A stretch of 64,000 nt of DNA, from the NCBI RefSeq assembly GCF_014648075.1, contig NZ_BMQK01000009.1:62001-126000 (forward strand), in the 5' to 3' direction. The DNA comes from Streptomyces ruber. Lineage in GTDB: Bacteria; Actinomycetota; Actinomycetes; Streptomycetales; Streptomycetaceae. Shown in pieces: positions 38,173-48,597 of the stretch (position 1 is its first letter; each line of letters starts with the position of its first letter). The position numbers and the translations under genes are program-made. The notes below the pieces were generated by a model. It saw only the letters and a list, made by a program, of their open reading frames with translations. It ran no database searches and had not been told where the DNA came from.

Positions 38173-38568
38173 GTGCCGCTCTCGGAGCACGAGCAGCGAA
38201 TGCTCGAGCAGATGGAGCGAGCGCTGTACGCCGAAGATCCCAAGTTCGCGACAGCGCTTGAGGGAAGCGGGCTGCGTACGTACACCCGGCGACGGGTCTA
38301 CCAGGCGGTCGCGGGCTTTCTGGTGGGTATCGCGCTTCTCATGGCCGGAATGGTCGCACAGCAGATCTGGGTCAGTGTGGTGGGCTTCCTCGTCATGCTG
38401 GGCTGCGCGGTGCTCGCCGTGACCGGTTGGCGCAAGGCCCCCAAGCCGGGTGAGCAGCCGTCCGGCGTTCCCGGTGGCGGCAGCCGCAACAGCCCACGGC
38501 AGCGCCGCTCCATGATGGACCGCATCGAACAGCGCTGGCAGCGCCGCCGCGACGAGCAGGGTCAATAG
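38173..38568 (+). CDS. DUF3040 membrane protein
   Basis: A 131-residue protein with the DUF3040 N-terminus MPLSEHEQRMLEQMERALYA, then two membrane helices (AVAGFLVGIALLMAGMVA and VSVVGFLVMLGCAVLAV) and a basic C-terminal tail rich in Arg and Gln. Function is unknown; the family is confined to actinobacteria and usually sits beside the dcw cluster or the MraZ region. GAGGAGG lies 6-7 nt before the GTG. A TATCCT about 50 bp upstream could be the -10 box. A very strong hairpin follows the gene. Confidence 0.88.
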   Translation: MPLSEHEQRMLEQMERALYAEDPKFATALEGSGLRTYTRRRVYQAVAGFLVGIALLMAGMVAQQIWVSVVGFLVMLGCAVLAVTGWRKAPKPGEQPSGVPGGGSRNSPRQRRSMMDRIEQRWQRRRDEQGQ

Positions 38569-38899
38569 GCTTCGCGGACTGCCCGCACCACAGCCGCGTG
38601 TGAGGGGTGACCGACCTTGGTCGGTCACCCCTCACACGCGGCTGTGGTGCGTTTGCGCCCGACGGTTACCGCCACCCCGGCTGACGGCGCGATCGCGTGG
38701 GCCGGGTGCTTCGGCTCGTGGCTCGTGCAGACGCGCAGTGTCCTCGGGCCGGGCGGTTCGGCGGAGGTGTCCGTCCGGCCGGACAGGCACCCCCGCCCCT
38801 GGTGGGCAGCGCCCGGACGGACCCGGTGACCGAGCGCGCCGCGCGGTTCTGTCGGCCGGCCGGCCAGCCGACCGACCGGCCGACCGGCCCACCCACCGT
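38569..38899. other. 330-bp gene-free region between converging genes
   Basis: Apart from the 32-bp-stem hairpin it holds a run of CCGACCGACCGGCCGACCGG-like microsatellite sequence (about 38852-38892). Short frames here have no ribosome site and no recognisable product. I see nothing else. Confidence 0.6.
38585..38650. terminator. Perfect 32-bp inverted repeat (strong bidirectional hairpin)
   Basis: The two arms (38585-38616 and 38619-38650) are exactly complementary over 32 bp with only TT between them. It lies after the DUF3040 gene, between it and the opposing transglutaminase operon, and should stop transcription from both sides. There is no long T-tract. A hairpin of this length and perfection is unusual. 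Confidence 0.85.
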
Positions 38900-41293
38900 C
38901 TAGCCGCTCCGGCTCGCGCCGAACGGGCGGCGCACCGTCGGGCGGCGGGCCGACAGCTCCGCCCTGAGCGCCGCATAGCGGGCCGAAGCCGCCCAGAGCA
39001 CGCGGACGGCCGACCGCGGGGCCAGCCGGGCCCGCAGCCGCGTACCCCGGCCGGCCTGCGCACTCAGGGCCGTCGCGACGCTGCGGGCGTCCTCGGTGAG
39101 CCCCGGCGCCCGGTGCGGGCGCGGGGCGTAGAGGACCTGCTCCACCGCCCCGGCCAAGCGGTGCAGCGCCGCCGCGGCCGGCTCGTCCAGACGGCCGAGC
39201 CGTACGATCCGCGCCGCGGCCTTCCGCGGTGTCCGCGACTCGTCCGGCGGGATCCCGTGGTCCCACGCCGTGTCGATCACTTCCTGCCAGACCGCCAGGG
39301 TGTGGGCCGCCGGCCCCTCACCCGTCAGGCCGCGGGGCGCGAGCCGGACGGCCCGGGTCCGCATCCGCCACAGCATGGGCAGCAGGGGCAGCGCCGCCAC
39401 CGCGAGGCCGCCGAGGGCCCACGCCGCGACGGCCGGCGGCCGTGGGCCGTCGTCGCCCGCGCCCACGCCGGCCTGCGGCGACTCGCTCCCGCACGGCTCC
39501 AGCCGCGCCTCCTGCGGCGTGCAGCTCGCGCTCGACGAGGGCGCGGCCGACGGCGCGCTGGACGCCGACTGCGTGGGCTGGGGCACGTCCGGCAGGTTGC
39601 TGCTGCCCGGCGCCTCGGTCTGCGTGTACGACGGGGTCGTCCCCCGGCTCGGGGTCGGCTCGAAACGGGTCCAGCCCACACCCTCGAAGTACAGCTCCGG
39701 CCACGCGTGCGCGTCCCGCAGGCCCACCGTCATCGAACCGTCCCCCTGCGGGGAGCCCGGGGTGAAGCCCACCGCGACCCGCGCCGGTATGTCCAGCGTG
39801 CGGGCCATCGCCGCCATCGCGAAGGAGTAGTGGATGCAGAACCCCTCCTTGTCCCTCAGGAACCGGGCTATGGCGGAGGAACCGCTGCCCACCTGCACCT
39901 CGGTGTCGTAGGTGAAGCCGCCGCTCACCGCGAACCAGTCCTGGAGCTTGACCGCCCGCTCGTAGTCGTTCGCCGAGTCCGCGGTCACGTCACGGGCCGT
40001 CTGCGCCACCACGGGCGGCAGCGACTGAGGTACCTGCGTGAACGGGCGCCTGATGGACTCGTCGGGCTCCGGCGCGTTCCTGAGCTGCTCCGCGGTCGGC
40101 TGCACGATCATGCTCCGCACGCCGTAGCTCAGGCCCCCGGTGTCCTGCCCGTGGTCGCCGACGAGGGTGCGGCCCACGGGCTCGAATCGCCAGTCGCCGT
40201 CGATGTCCACGCCCGTGGCCGGGTACGGCATCGGCAGCCAGTTCTGCTGGTAGCCCTTCGCCGCCGAGATCCGGGTGTCGATCTCGGTCCGCCTGACGTC
40301 GGGACCGAGACCGGCCGGGGACGGGAACGGGTCCGGCACGTTCACGATGCGCCGCTGGGCCGGTTTCCAGGACGTGCCGTCGAAATCGTCCAGGGAGACG
40401 ATCCGCAGGTACAGGTCGTCGGTCTCGTCGCTGTTGGTGCGGTAGGACATGACCTCGCGGTCCTGGTCCACGTTCAGGCTGTCGCGCAGCGACACCAGAG
40501 GGTTCACCGCGGAGATCGTGCCGCCGCCCCCGGGGCCCGCGCCCACCCCGGTGCCCGTGCCGTCCAGCAGCCCGCCGTCCAGCGCGGGCAGACCGAGCGG
40601 CACCACCAGCGCGGCACCCAGCGCCACCGCGCCGATGCGCCGTCCGGTACGGACCGGAGCGACCGCGCCCCCGCCGGCCGGCGCCCCCGGGCCGCCCGAC
40701 GCGCCGCTGAAGACCCGGCCCCACTGGGAGAGCCGCTCCCGGCCCTCGGCGAGGAGCAGCATCAGGTAGCCCGCGGCGGCGACCACGAACCACAGCCACG
40801 CCGCGCCGTCGGACAGCCCCGCGGCGACCGAGTACAGGGCGAGCAGCGGAAGCCCGGCGGGCGCCGCGCTGCGGTACGTCACCGCGAGGGCGTCCACCGC
40901 GAGGCCGATCGCCAGCACCCCGCCGATGATCATCAGCTTGATGCCGCCGGACAGCGGCGCCGGGATCGCGTACCGCCCTATGTCCTCCGCGCCCGCCTCC
41001 AGCAGCCGGAGGAAGTGGTCGAAGGCCCGCGGGCCCGGGACGAACCAGGCGACGGCCTGTTCCCGGGCGAAGACCGCCGTCAGCAGCAGCAGCGTCACCA
41101 GCGCCTGTGCCGCGACGGTCAGCGGACGGGCCAGCGGCACCCCGCGGGCCAGGACGCCCACCACGCTCTGCGCGCACAGCAGGAGCGCCGCCTGCAGGAT
41201 CCACAGGGTGCCGCTCACCAGCGGCAGCAGCGCGCACGCCGCCATCAGCGTGGCGGCCCAGGCGCACAGCGCCAGCCTCGCCCGACCGCTCAT
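38900..41293 (-). CDS. TgpA-type transglutaminase-like membrane protein (DUF3488 plus transglutaminase core)
   Basis: A 797-residue protein. Residues 1 to about 220 hold six or so membrane helices of the DUF3488 region. A large extracytoplasmic domain follows with the transglutaminase core: catalytic Cys in GFCIHYSFAMAAMARTL, His in RDAHAWPELYFEG, and WTRFEPTP, where the third residue is Glu rather than the usual Asp. Another membrane helix (VAAWALGGLAVAALPLLPML) and a cytoplasmic DUF4129-like helical tail complete it. It is the third gene of the MoxR-DUF58-transglutaminase operon and overlaps the DUF58 stop by 4 bp (ATGA). The trio is widespread in bacteria and is thought to act as a MoxR chaperone with a membrane substrate-remodelling partner; substrates are unknown. 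Confidence 0.9.
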   Translation of the reverse strand: MSGRARLALCAWAATLMAACALLPLVSGTLWILQAALLLCAQSVVGVLARGVPLARPLTVAAQALVTLLLLTAVFAREQAVAWFVPGPRAFDHFLRLLEAGAEDIGRYAIPAPLSGGIKLMIIGGVLAIGLAVDALAVTYRSAAPAGLPLLALYSVAAGLSDGAAWLWFVVAAAGYLMLLLAEGRERLSQWGRVFSGASGGPGAPAGGGAVAPVRTGRRIGAVALGAALVVPLGLPALDGGLLDGTGTGVGAGPGGGGTISAVNPLVSLRDSLNVDQDREVMSYRTNSDETDDLYLRIVSLDDFDGTSWKPAQRRIVNVPDPFPSPAGLGPDVRRTEIDTRISAAKGYQQNWLPMPYPATGVDIDGDWRFEPVGRTLVGDHGQDTGGLSYGVRSMIVQPTAEQLRNAPEPDESIRRPFTQVPQSLPPVVAQTARDVTADSANDYERAVKLQDWFAVSGGFTYDTEVQVGSGSSAIARFLRDKEGFCIHYSFAMAAMARTLDIPARVAVGFTPGSPQGDGSMTVGLRDAHAWPELYFEGVGWTRFEPTPSRGTTPSYTQTEAPGSSNLPDVPQPTQSASSAPSAAPSSSASCTPQEARLEPCGSESPQAGVGAGDDGPRPPAVAAWALGGLAVAALPLLPMLWRMRTRAVRLAPRGLTGEGPAAHTLAVWQEVIDTAWDHGIPPDESRTPRKAAARIVRLGRLDEPAAAALHRLAGAVEQVLYAPRPHRAPGLTEDARSVATALSAQAGRGTRLRARLAPRSAVRVLWAASARYAALRAELSARRPTVRRPFGASRSG

Positions 41294-42668
41294 GACCGTC
41301 CCTCCGTAGCGCCCGCGCCGCTCAGGGCGGTCACCGTCGCCCGCTCCCGGTCCGCCTGGCGCCACACGTCCGGCAGCGAGGCGCCCCGCGGCACGCTCAC
41401 GGCCGTCCAGCCCGCCTCGTGCAGCATCCGTACCGTCTTCTCGCCCCGGCCCGCCGCGCCGGGTGCGGGCACCTCGGACGGGTCGTGTCCCCACACCTCG
41501 CTGTCCAGCAGGAAGGCGACCGCCCCGCCGCTGCGCCGGCGCATCCTGCCGACCACGGCTGCCTGCTCCTCGTCCAGGTCGCCGAGGAAGGCCACCAGCA
41601 GGCCCTCGTTCCCGCCGCGCAGCACGTCGTACGCGGGCGACAGGCCCGTACCGTCGGAGTGGTCGATCACGGCGAGGGTGTCCATCATCAGGCCCGCCGC
41701 GTCGGCCGACTCCTGGCTCGCGCCCGCGAACCCGTCGGCGCCCTCGCCGGGCACCGAGTCGCCGGTGTCCGTCAGCAGCCGTACGGAGAAACCCCGCTCC
41801 AGCATGTGCACCAGGACGGACGCGGCGCCGGAGACCGCCCACTCGAAGGCGGAGTCCGGGCCCGCGCCCTCGAAGGCGACGCCCCGGGTGTCCAGCAGCA
41901 CCGTGCTCCGCGCGCGCTGCGGCTGTTCCTCGCGGCGCACCATCAGCTCGCCGTAGCGGGCGGTGGAGCGCCAGTGCACCCTGCGCAGGTCGTCACCGTG
42001 CCGGTAGCCGCGCGGGATCACGTCGTCCTCGCCCGCGAGGGCCACCGAGCGCTGCCGCCCGTCCCCGTACCCCCTGGCCTCGCCGCTGAGGCGGACCGGC
42101 GGCAGCGGCTCCACGCGCGGGACGACCGTCAGGGTGTCGTACGCCGAGAAGGAGCGGGTCAGCTCGCACATGCCGAACGGGTCGGCCAGACGCAGCTGCA
42201 GCGGGCCCAGCGGATAGCGGCCCCGCAGGTCCGAGCGCACCCGGTAGGACACCTCGCGGCGGCCGCCGGCCTCCACCCGGTCCAGGACGAAGCGGGGACG
42301 CGGACCGAGGACGTACGGCACCCGGTCCTGGAGCATCAGCAGCCCCGTCGGCAGCCGTGAGACGTTCTCCATCCGCAGGTGGACGCGGGCCTCGGCGCCC
42401 GCGGGTACGCGCGCGGGGCTCAGCCGGCGGGTGCCCGCGACGCGGTGCCGGGTGCGGTGCAGCACGATCGCGCAGACCACCGGCAGCACGGCGAGCAGCA
42501 GGCCGACACGGAGCAGGTCGCTCTGCCCGAGGACGTAGGCGCAGACGGCGGCGGCCACCCCGGCGGCCAGGAAGGAGCGGCCGCGGGTGGTGAGGCCGGC
42601 GAGTGTGGTGCGCAGGCCGCCCTTGCCGGTGTCGTGCTCCGTGTCGGGGACCGGCACCGCGGCGGTCA

Positions 42669-42672
<4 letters not shown>
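41290..42672 (-). CDS. DUF58 (MoxR-associated) membrane protein
   Basis: A 460-residue protein with two membrane helices at the N-terminus (SFLAAGVAAAVCAYVLG and VGLLLAVLPVVCAIVL), a beta-rich region, and the DUF58 signature RRVHWRSTARYGELMVR in front of a von-Willebrand-like fold (VLLDTRG). It probably serves as the link between the MoxR ATPase and the transglutaminase-type protein. It overlaps both neighbours by 4 bp, so all three are translated together. The ATG ATG start is at the end of the moxR gene. Confidence 0.9.
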
Positions 42673-43703
<1,031 letters not shown>

Positions 43704-43991
43704 CCGGCCCTCCTCGGCCCTTCCCCTGGCTGTGCGGAAGCAGGGCGAACCCCAACTCCCCGGGCCGACGCTCTGCGTTGCGGACCGGCCCACCCCGGAA
43801 CACGGACACCACGCGCGAAAAGTTCCGCGTGACGCCACACCCGCATTCTTGCCGCCGTTACCGATTCGTGTCACTCGCCTGTGGACAACTGCCCGCGATA
43901 TGCCGGGCTCGTGGTCTTATGGGCGTGGCAGAACCGGTACGGCGGCGTGACCGAGGGGTCCGAGTGCCCCGGCCCGGGTGACGAAAACGGG

Positions 43992-44540
43992 CTACGCGGG
44001 GTCGATCTCGCGCAGCAGCCCCGTCTTCACGTCGAAGACGAAGCCGCGTACGTCGTCGGTGTGCAGCAGGAACGGCGAGGTGCGCACGCGCTGCATCGAC
44101 TGCCGCACGTCCTGGTCCACGTCGCGGAACGACTCAACCGCCCACGACGGGCGCTGGCCGATCTCCATCTCCAGCTCGTGCCGGAACTCCTCGGTGAGGG
44201 ACTCCAGGCCGCAGCCGGTGTGGTGGATCAACACCACGCTGCGGGTGCCGAGCGCCCGCTGGCTGATGGTCAGGGAGCGGATCACGTCGTCGGTGACGAC
44301 CCCGCCCGCGTTACGGATGGTGTGACAGTCGCCCAGCTCCAGGCCGAGCGCGGCGTGCAGGTCCAGGCGGGCGTCCATACAGGCCACGACCGCGACCCGG
44401 AGGACGGGACGCGCGTCCATCCCGGGGTCGGTGAACGCGGAGGCGTACCGCTCGTTCGCCTCGACGAGCCGGTCGGTGACGGTGCCCTCGGGAGATATGG
44501 CGCCTTCGGGGCCGGTGGGGACTGGTGTGGAAGTCGTCAT
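43992..44540 (-). CDS. Beta-class carbonic anhydrase
   Basis: A 182-residue zinc enzyme that interconverts CO2 and bicarbonate. The zinc site is CMDARLD (Cys and Asp) with HHTGCG (His and Cys). It belongs to the short type I beta-CA clade of actinobacteria. The ATG is 7 nt after TAACGT with no ribosome site, so it is probably leaderless. It stands alone between the MoxR operon and the dcw cluster, divergent from rsmH. Confidence 0.93.
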   Translation of the reverse strand: MTTSTPVPTGPEGAISPEGTVTDRLVEANERYASAFTDPGMDARPVLRVAVVACMDARLDLHAALGLELGDCHTIRNAGGVVTDDVIRSLTISQRALGTRSVVLIHHTGCGLESLTEEFRHELEMEIGQRPSWAVESFRDVDQDVRQSMQRVRTSPFLLHTDDVRGFVFDVKTGLLREIDPA

Positions 44541-44547
44541 GCCTAAG

Positions 44548-44553
44548 ACGTTA
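44548..44553 (-). promoter_or_regulatory. -10 box of a leaderless promoter for carbonic anhydrase
   Basis: On the minus strand TAACGT is 7 nt before the ATG. Confidence 0.6.
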
Positions 44554-44715
44554 CTGGTCACCGGCCCCGCAAGCGCGCTGTGAGCACGGACAAAGAACAG
44601 TGGCGGGACTTGTTGTGAGGTACTCCACACGGGCCCCGGGGCCGCGGCCGTACGGGTGATTCCGGCCCTTCCGCCGTTCGCCGCCGGGCGGGAGCGCGAC
44701 GCGCAGGCCGGTTGA

Positions 44716-44743
44716 TTGACCCCGCGAAACCGTGGACTAAAGT
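44716..44743 (+). promoter_or_regulatory. Sigma-70-type promoter of the dcw cluster (rsmH)
   Basis: TTGACC (44716-44721), 16 bp, TAAAGT (44738-44743). This is the best housekeeping-type promoter in the window and points to rsmH-ftsL-ftsI and onward. It predicts a leader of about 230 nt. Confidence 0.6.
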
Positions 44744-44980
44744 GACGCGAAGCGGGAGGCGAGGTCCCCCTGCTGGACTGACATGTCAGGGCCGGCGGCC
44801 GTCCGGCCCCTTCCGAAACGTGCGCGGCGCGTACGTACGGCTCGGCCTCCTCCCGCTCCCGGCCGGCTGACGCCACCGGCGCCGGCAGGCCGTCCCCGCA
44901 CCGGGGGCACGCCCGGCGCCGGCCGGGCGAGGGCGGGGACCCGGCGGTGCGTGACGCCGTGCCGGACCTGAGAGGGCCCC

Positions 44981-45955
44981 TTGAGCAACAGCCGCCACGT
45001 CCCCGTCATGCTCCGGCGCTGCCTGGACATGCTGGCCCCGGCCCTCACGGAGCCCGGTGCCGTCGTGGTCGACTGCACCCTCGGGCTCGGTGGCCACAGC
45101 GAGGCGCTGCTCGAGCGCTTCCCGGAGGCCCGGCTCGTCGCCCTCGACCGCGACAAGGAGGCGCTGCGCCTGTCCGGCGAACGCCTCGCGCCGTACGGGG
45201 AGCGCGCCACCCTGGTGCACGCCGTCTACGACGAACTGCCCGACGTGCTCGACCGCCTCGGCGTCCCGCGCGTGCAGGGCGTCCTGTTCGACCTCGGAGT
45301 CTCCTCCATGCAGCTCGACGAGGCGGACCGCGGCTTCGCCTACGCCCAGGACGCCCCGCTCGACATGCGCATGGACCAGACGACCGGGATGAGCGCCGCC
45401 GAGGTGCTCAACACCTACCCCGCCGGCGAACTGGTGCGGATCCTGCGCGCGTACGGCGAGGAGAAGCAGGCCAAGCGGATCGTGTCCGCGATCGTGCGCG
45501 AGCGCGAGAAGGAGCCGTTCACCAACAGCGCCCGGCTCGTCGAGCTGATCCGCGACGCCCTGCCGCAGGCCGCGAAGCGCACCGGCGGCAACCCCGCGAA
45601 GCGCACCTTCCAGGCGCTGCGCATCGAGGTCAACGGCGAACTCTCCGTCCTGGAGCGGGCCGTCCCCGCGGCGGTGGCGGCCCTCGCGGTCGGCGGCCGG
45701 ATCGCCGTCCTGTCGTACCACTCGCTGGAGGACCGGCTGGTCAAGCAGGTGTTCGCGGCCGGGGCCGCCACCACCGCGCCACCCGGGCTGCCCGTCGTCC
45801 CCGAGCGCTACCAGCCCCGGCTCAAGCTGCTCACCCGCGGTGCCGAACTTCCCACCGAGGAAGAGATCGCCGAGAACCGGCGGGCGGCGCCCGCCCGGCT
45901 GCGGGGGGCGGAACGCATCCGCGAGTCCGCCGGGAGCGGCGAGGACGCCAGGTGA
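44981..45955 (+). CDS. rsmH: 16S rRNA (cytosine1402-N4)-methyltransferase RsmH
   Basis: A 324-residue methyltransferase (formerly MraW) that modifies C1402 of 16S rRNA in the ribosomal P site. It begins with [14 protein letters not shown], the SAM loop is [17 protein letters not shown], and it has [20 protein letters not shown] and [10 protein letters not shown]. The C-terminal part ends with the usual helical cap. The start is a TTG with GAGAGGG 5 nt upstream. It is the first gene of the dcw cluster here, 49 bp before ftsL. Confidence 0.95.
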   Translation: MSNSRHVPVMLRRCLDMLAPALTEPGAVVVDCTLGLGGHSEALLERFPEARLVALDRDKEALRLSGERLAPYGERATLVHAVYDELPDVLDRLGVPRVQGVLFDLGVSSMQLDEADRGFAYAQDAPLDMRMDQTTGMSAAEVLNTYPAGELVRILRAYGEEKQAKRIVSAIVREREKEPFTNSARLVELIRDALPQAAKRTGGNPAKRTFQALRIEVNGELSVLERAVPAAVAALAVGGRIAVLSYHSLEDRLVKQVFAAGAATTAPPGLPVVPERYQPRLKLLTRGAELPTEEEIAENRRAAPARLRGAERIRESAGSGEDAR

Positions 45956-46004
45956 GGCGCGACAGCGGTACCGAGGCGCGCGAGTCGACCGGCAGGGAGG
46001 GGCC

Positions 46005-46529
46005 TTGAGCAGGAAACCCGAGCTGAGGGGGCGGGCCGCCCGGCTGGCGCGGCTCTTCCCCACGGCGTCCGGCCAGGCCGCGCGCACCCCGTTCGTCCTC
46101 CTGGTCGTGCTCGTCCTGGGCGGTGGGCTCATCGGCCTGCTCGTGCTGAACTCCGCGCTCAGCGAGGGGTCGTTCCGCCTGGACGACCTCAAGGAGGAGA
46201 CCAAGAGCCTCACCGACGAGGAACAGGCGCTCCAGCGGGACGTGGACGCCTACGCGGCCCCCGACGCCCTGCAGCGCCGCGCGCGCGAGCTGGGCATGGT
46301 CCCGGGCGGCGCCCCCGCCTTCCTGAACCCCGACGGCACCGTCAAGGGCGTGCCGCGTCCCGCCGGCGCGCGCTCCCCGGCCGTCCCCCTCGTCCTCGCG
46401 CGCGAGGAGCTCACCGCGACCGGGTCACCGCCCGCGGCCGAGCCACCGGCCACGACCCCGGAGCCCGCCCCGCCGCCGCCCGCCCAGTCCCCGCAGCCCG
46501 CACAGCCGTCCACGACCTCCGGCAGGTGA
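46005..46529 (+). CDS. ftsL: Cell division protein FtsL
   Basis: A 174-residue bitopic protein. A basic N-terminal tail precedes a membrane helix (FVLLVVLVLGGGLIGLLVL) and a short coiled coil (FRLDDLKEETKSLTDEEQAL) outside. The last 60 residues are Pro/Ala-rich and poorly ordered, longer than in other bacteria. With FtsB/DivIC and FtsQ it forms the septal complex that activates FtsW-FtsI; its presence between rsmH and ftsI identifies it despite low sequence conservation. The TTG start has GGGAGG 5-8 nt upstream. Its stop overlaps the ftsI start. Confidence 0.88.
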   Translation: MSRKPELRGRAARLARLFPTASGQAARTPFVLLVVLVLGGGLIGLLVLNSALSEGSFRLDDLKEETKSLTDEEQALQRDVDAYAAPDALQRRARELGMVPGGAPAFLNPDGTVKGVPRPAGARSPAVPLVLAREELTATGSPPAAEPPATTPEPAPPPPAQSPQPAQPSTTSGR

Positions 46530-48523
46530 CGTCAGTGTCCGACAGGGAACCGCCGCGCCGCCGTGTGCCCGGACCCGCCCGGCCCGCGCGTCCGGACGCC
46601 CGGCGCCGTCCCGGCCCCGGCGCCCGTCCCGCACGCCGCCCCGGCACTCCGCGCAGCACCTCCCGCGGCACCCCCCGCCCCGCCTCCCGGCCCGGGGCGC
46701 CGCGCACCATCCGGCTCGGCAGCCCGCGCCCCCGGCTGCGCCTGGTGAGCCTCGCCCTGGCGCTGGTGATGACCGCCTTCGTCGTACGGCTGCTCCAGGT
46801 GCAGGCCGTCGACGCCGGCGAGTACGCCGCCAAGGCCCAGCAGAACCGCTACGTGGTGCACACCTTGGCCGCCGAGCGCGGCGGGATCACCGACCGCGAC
46901 GGCGTGGCCCTGGCGATCAGCGTCGACGCGAACGACATCACGGCCGACCCCACGATGTTCACCCGCGAGGAGACGGAGATTCCCGACGCGCCCGAGCAGG
47001 CGGCCGCGCTCCTCGCGCCGATCCTCGGCCAGGACCAGAAGGAGATCGCCGGGAAGCTGCGGACCGGGAACACCCGGTACGTGCTGCTCGCCCGCCGCCA
47101 GACCCCGCAGGTGTGGAAGCAGATCAGCGACCTGAAGTCGGCGCTCGCGAAGAAGGCCAGGGAGGACTCCGGCACGGTGAACGTGCTGGCCGGCGTCTTC
47201 CAGGACCCCAGCAGCAAGCGCGTGTACCCGAACGGCGAGCTGGCCGCCGGGATACTCGGCTGGGTCAGCGCCGACGGCAAGGGCGGCGGTGGCATCGAGC
47301 AGCAGCTGAACGCGGAACTGGCCGGCAGGGAAGGCAAGATCCGCTACGCCCAGTCCGGCGGCCGCCAGGTGCCCACCGCCGACTCCACCGAGACGCCGGC
47401 GGTGCCCGGCTCCGACGTGGAGCTGACCATCGACCGCGACATCCAGTGGGCCGCCCAGCACGCCATCACCGAGCAGGTGGAGGAGTCGAAGGCGGACCGC
47501 GGGTACGTGATAGTCCAGGACACGCGGACCGGTCAGATCCTCGCCATGGCCAACTCGCCCGGCTTCGACCCCAACGACCTGTCGAAAGCCAGTTCGGACG
47601 CGATGGGCAACGCGGCCCTCCAGGACGCCTTCGAGCCCGGCTCCACCGCCAAGGTCATGTCGATGGCCGCCGTGCTGGAGGAGAACGTCGCCACCCCGAT
47701 GACCCGCGTCACCGTGCCCAACCGGCTGCACCGCGGCGACCGGCTGTTCCAGGACGACGTGGACCACCCGACCTGGTACCTCACCCTCAACGGCGTGCTC
47801 GCCAAGTCCAGCAACATCGGCACCATCCTGGCCACCGGCCAGCTCGGCGACACCCAGGCCGAGGCCAACCAGGTGCTCCACTCCTACCTGCGCAAGTTCG
47901 GCATCGGCAGCGCCACCGGGCTCGGCTTCCCCGGCGAGACGAAGGGCATCCTCGCGGACCCGGAGGACTGGTCCACCTCCCAGCAGTACACGATCCCTTT
48001 CGGCCAGGGCGTCTCCATCAACGCCATGCAGGCGGCCTCCGTCTACTCGACCATCGCGAACGGCGGCGTACGCGTCGAACCCAGCCTGGTCCGCGGTACC
48101 AAGGGACCCGACGGCCGCTTCACCCCCGCACCCGAGCCCGGGAAGACCCGGGTCGTGAGCGAGAAGACGGCGAAGACGCTCGCCCGGATGCTGGAGTCCG
48201 TCGTCGACGACGAGGAGGGCACCGGCACCAAGGCGCGCATCCCCGGCTACCGCGTCGCGGGCAAGACCGGCACCGCGAACAGAGTGGATCCGGCCACCGG
48301 CAAGTACCACGGCTACACCTCGTCCTTCGCCGGGTTCGCGCCCGCCGACGAGCCGCGCGTCACCGTCTACTGCGCCATCCAGAACGCCACCGAGGGCAGC
48401 TACTTCGGCGGCCAGATCTGCGGCCCCGTGTACAAGGAGGTCATGCAGTTCGCGCTGAAGACCCTCCAGATCCCGCCCACCGGCGCCGAACCCGCGCGGC
48501 TGCCCGTCACCTTCAAGCCCTGA
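46526..48523 (+). CDS. ftsI: Septal peptidoglycan transpeptidase FtsI (PBP3)
   Basis: A 665-residue class B penicillin-binding protein. A long, Arg/Pro-rich cytoplasmic tail (residues 1-70) leads to one membrane helix (LVSLALALVMTAFVVRLL), the PBP dimerisation domain, and the transpeptidase domain with the active-site triads SxxK in FEPGSTAKVMSM, SxN in KSSNIGT, and KTG in VAGKTGTAN. It crosslinks septal peptidoglycan with FtsW. The GTG at 46526 overlaps the ftsL stop; a GTG three codons later is an equal option. In S. coelicolor ftsI is needed for sporulation septa but not for viability. Confidence 0.95.
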   Translation: MTSVSDREPPRRRVPGPARPARPDARRRPGPGARPARRPGTPRSTSRGTPRPASRPGAPRTIRLGSPRPRLRLVSLALALVMTAFVVRLLQVQAVDAGEYAAKAQQNRYVVHTLAAERGGITDRDGVALAISVDANDITADPTMFTREETEIPDAPEQAAALLAPILGQDQKEIAGKLRTGNTRYVLLARRQTPQVWKQISDLKSALAKKAREDSGTVNVLAGVFQDPSSKRVYPNGELAAGILGWVSADGKGGGGIEQQLNAELAGREGKIRYAQSGGRQVPTADSTETPAVPGSDVELTIDRDIQWAAQHAITEQVEESKADRGYVIVQDTRTGQILAMANSPGFDPNDLSKASSDAMGNAALQDAFEPGSTAKVMSMAAVLEENVATPMTRVTVPNRLHRGDRLFQDDVDHPTWYLTLNGVLAKSSNIGTILATGQLGDTQAEANQVLHSYLRKFGIGSATGLGFPGETKGILADPEDWSTSQQYTIPFGQGVSINAMQAASVYSTIANGGVRVEPSLVRGTKGPDGRFTPAPEPGKTRVVSEKTAKTLARMLESVVDDEEGTGTKARIPGYRVAGKTGTANRVDPATGKYHGYTSSFAGFAPADEPRVTVYCAIQNATEGSYFGGQICGPVYKEVMQFALKTLQIPPTGAEPARLPVTFKP

Positions 48524-48597
48524 TCAGCGAACCCCTGGTCAGACGGACCCGAACGACCGATCAGCACCACCGGACAGAACCCACCAGGAACCAGCCC

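Larger units (their letters stand above)
44541..44980. other. 440-bp upstream region of the dcw cluster
   Basis: It contains the carbonic anhydrase promoter on the minus strand, the rsmH promoter on the plus strand, and about 230 bp of leader before rsmH. Where mraZ stands in many other bacteria there is none. I see no gene. Confidence 0.6.

Noticed and set aside
38617-38829. 70-codon frame after the 32-bp hairpin
   Set aside because: It starts within the hairpin loop, has no ribosome site, and gives no recognisable protein.
43881-44546. Plus-strand frame antisense to carbonic anhydrase
   Set aside because: It overlaps a gene with clear zinc-site motifs on the other strand and has no ribosome site.
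44737-45210. Minus-strand frame over the rsmH leader
   Set aside because: Antisense to rsmH with Ser/Arg-rich product and no support.
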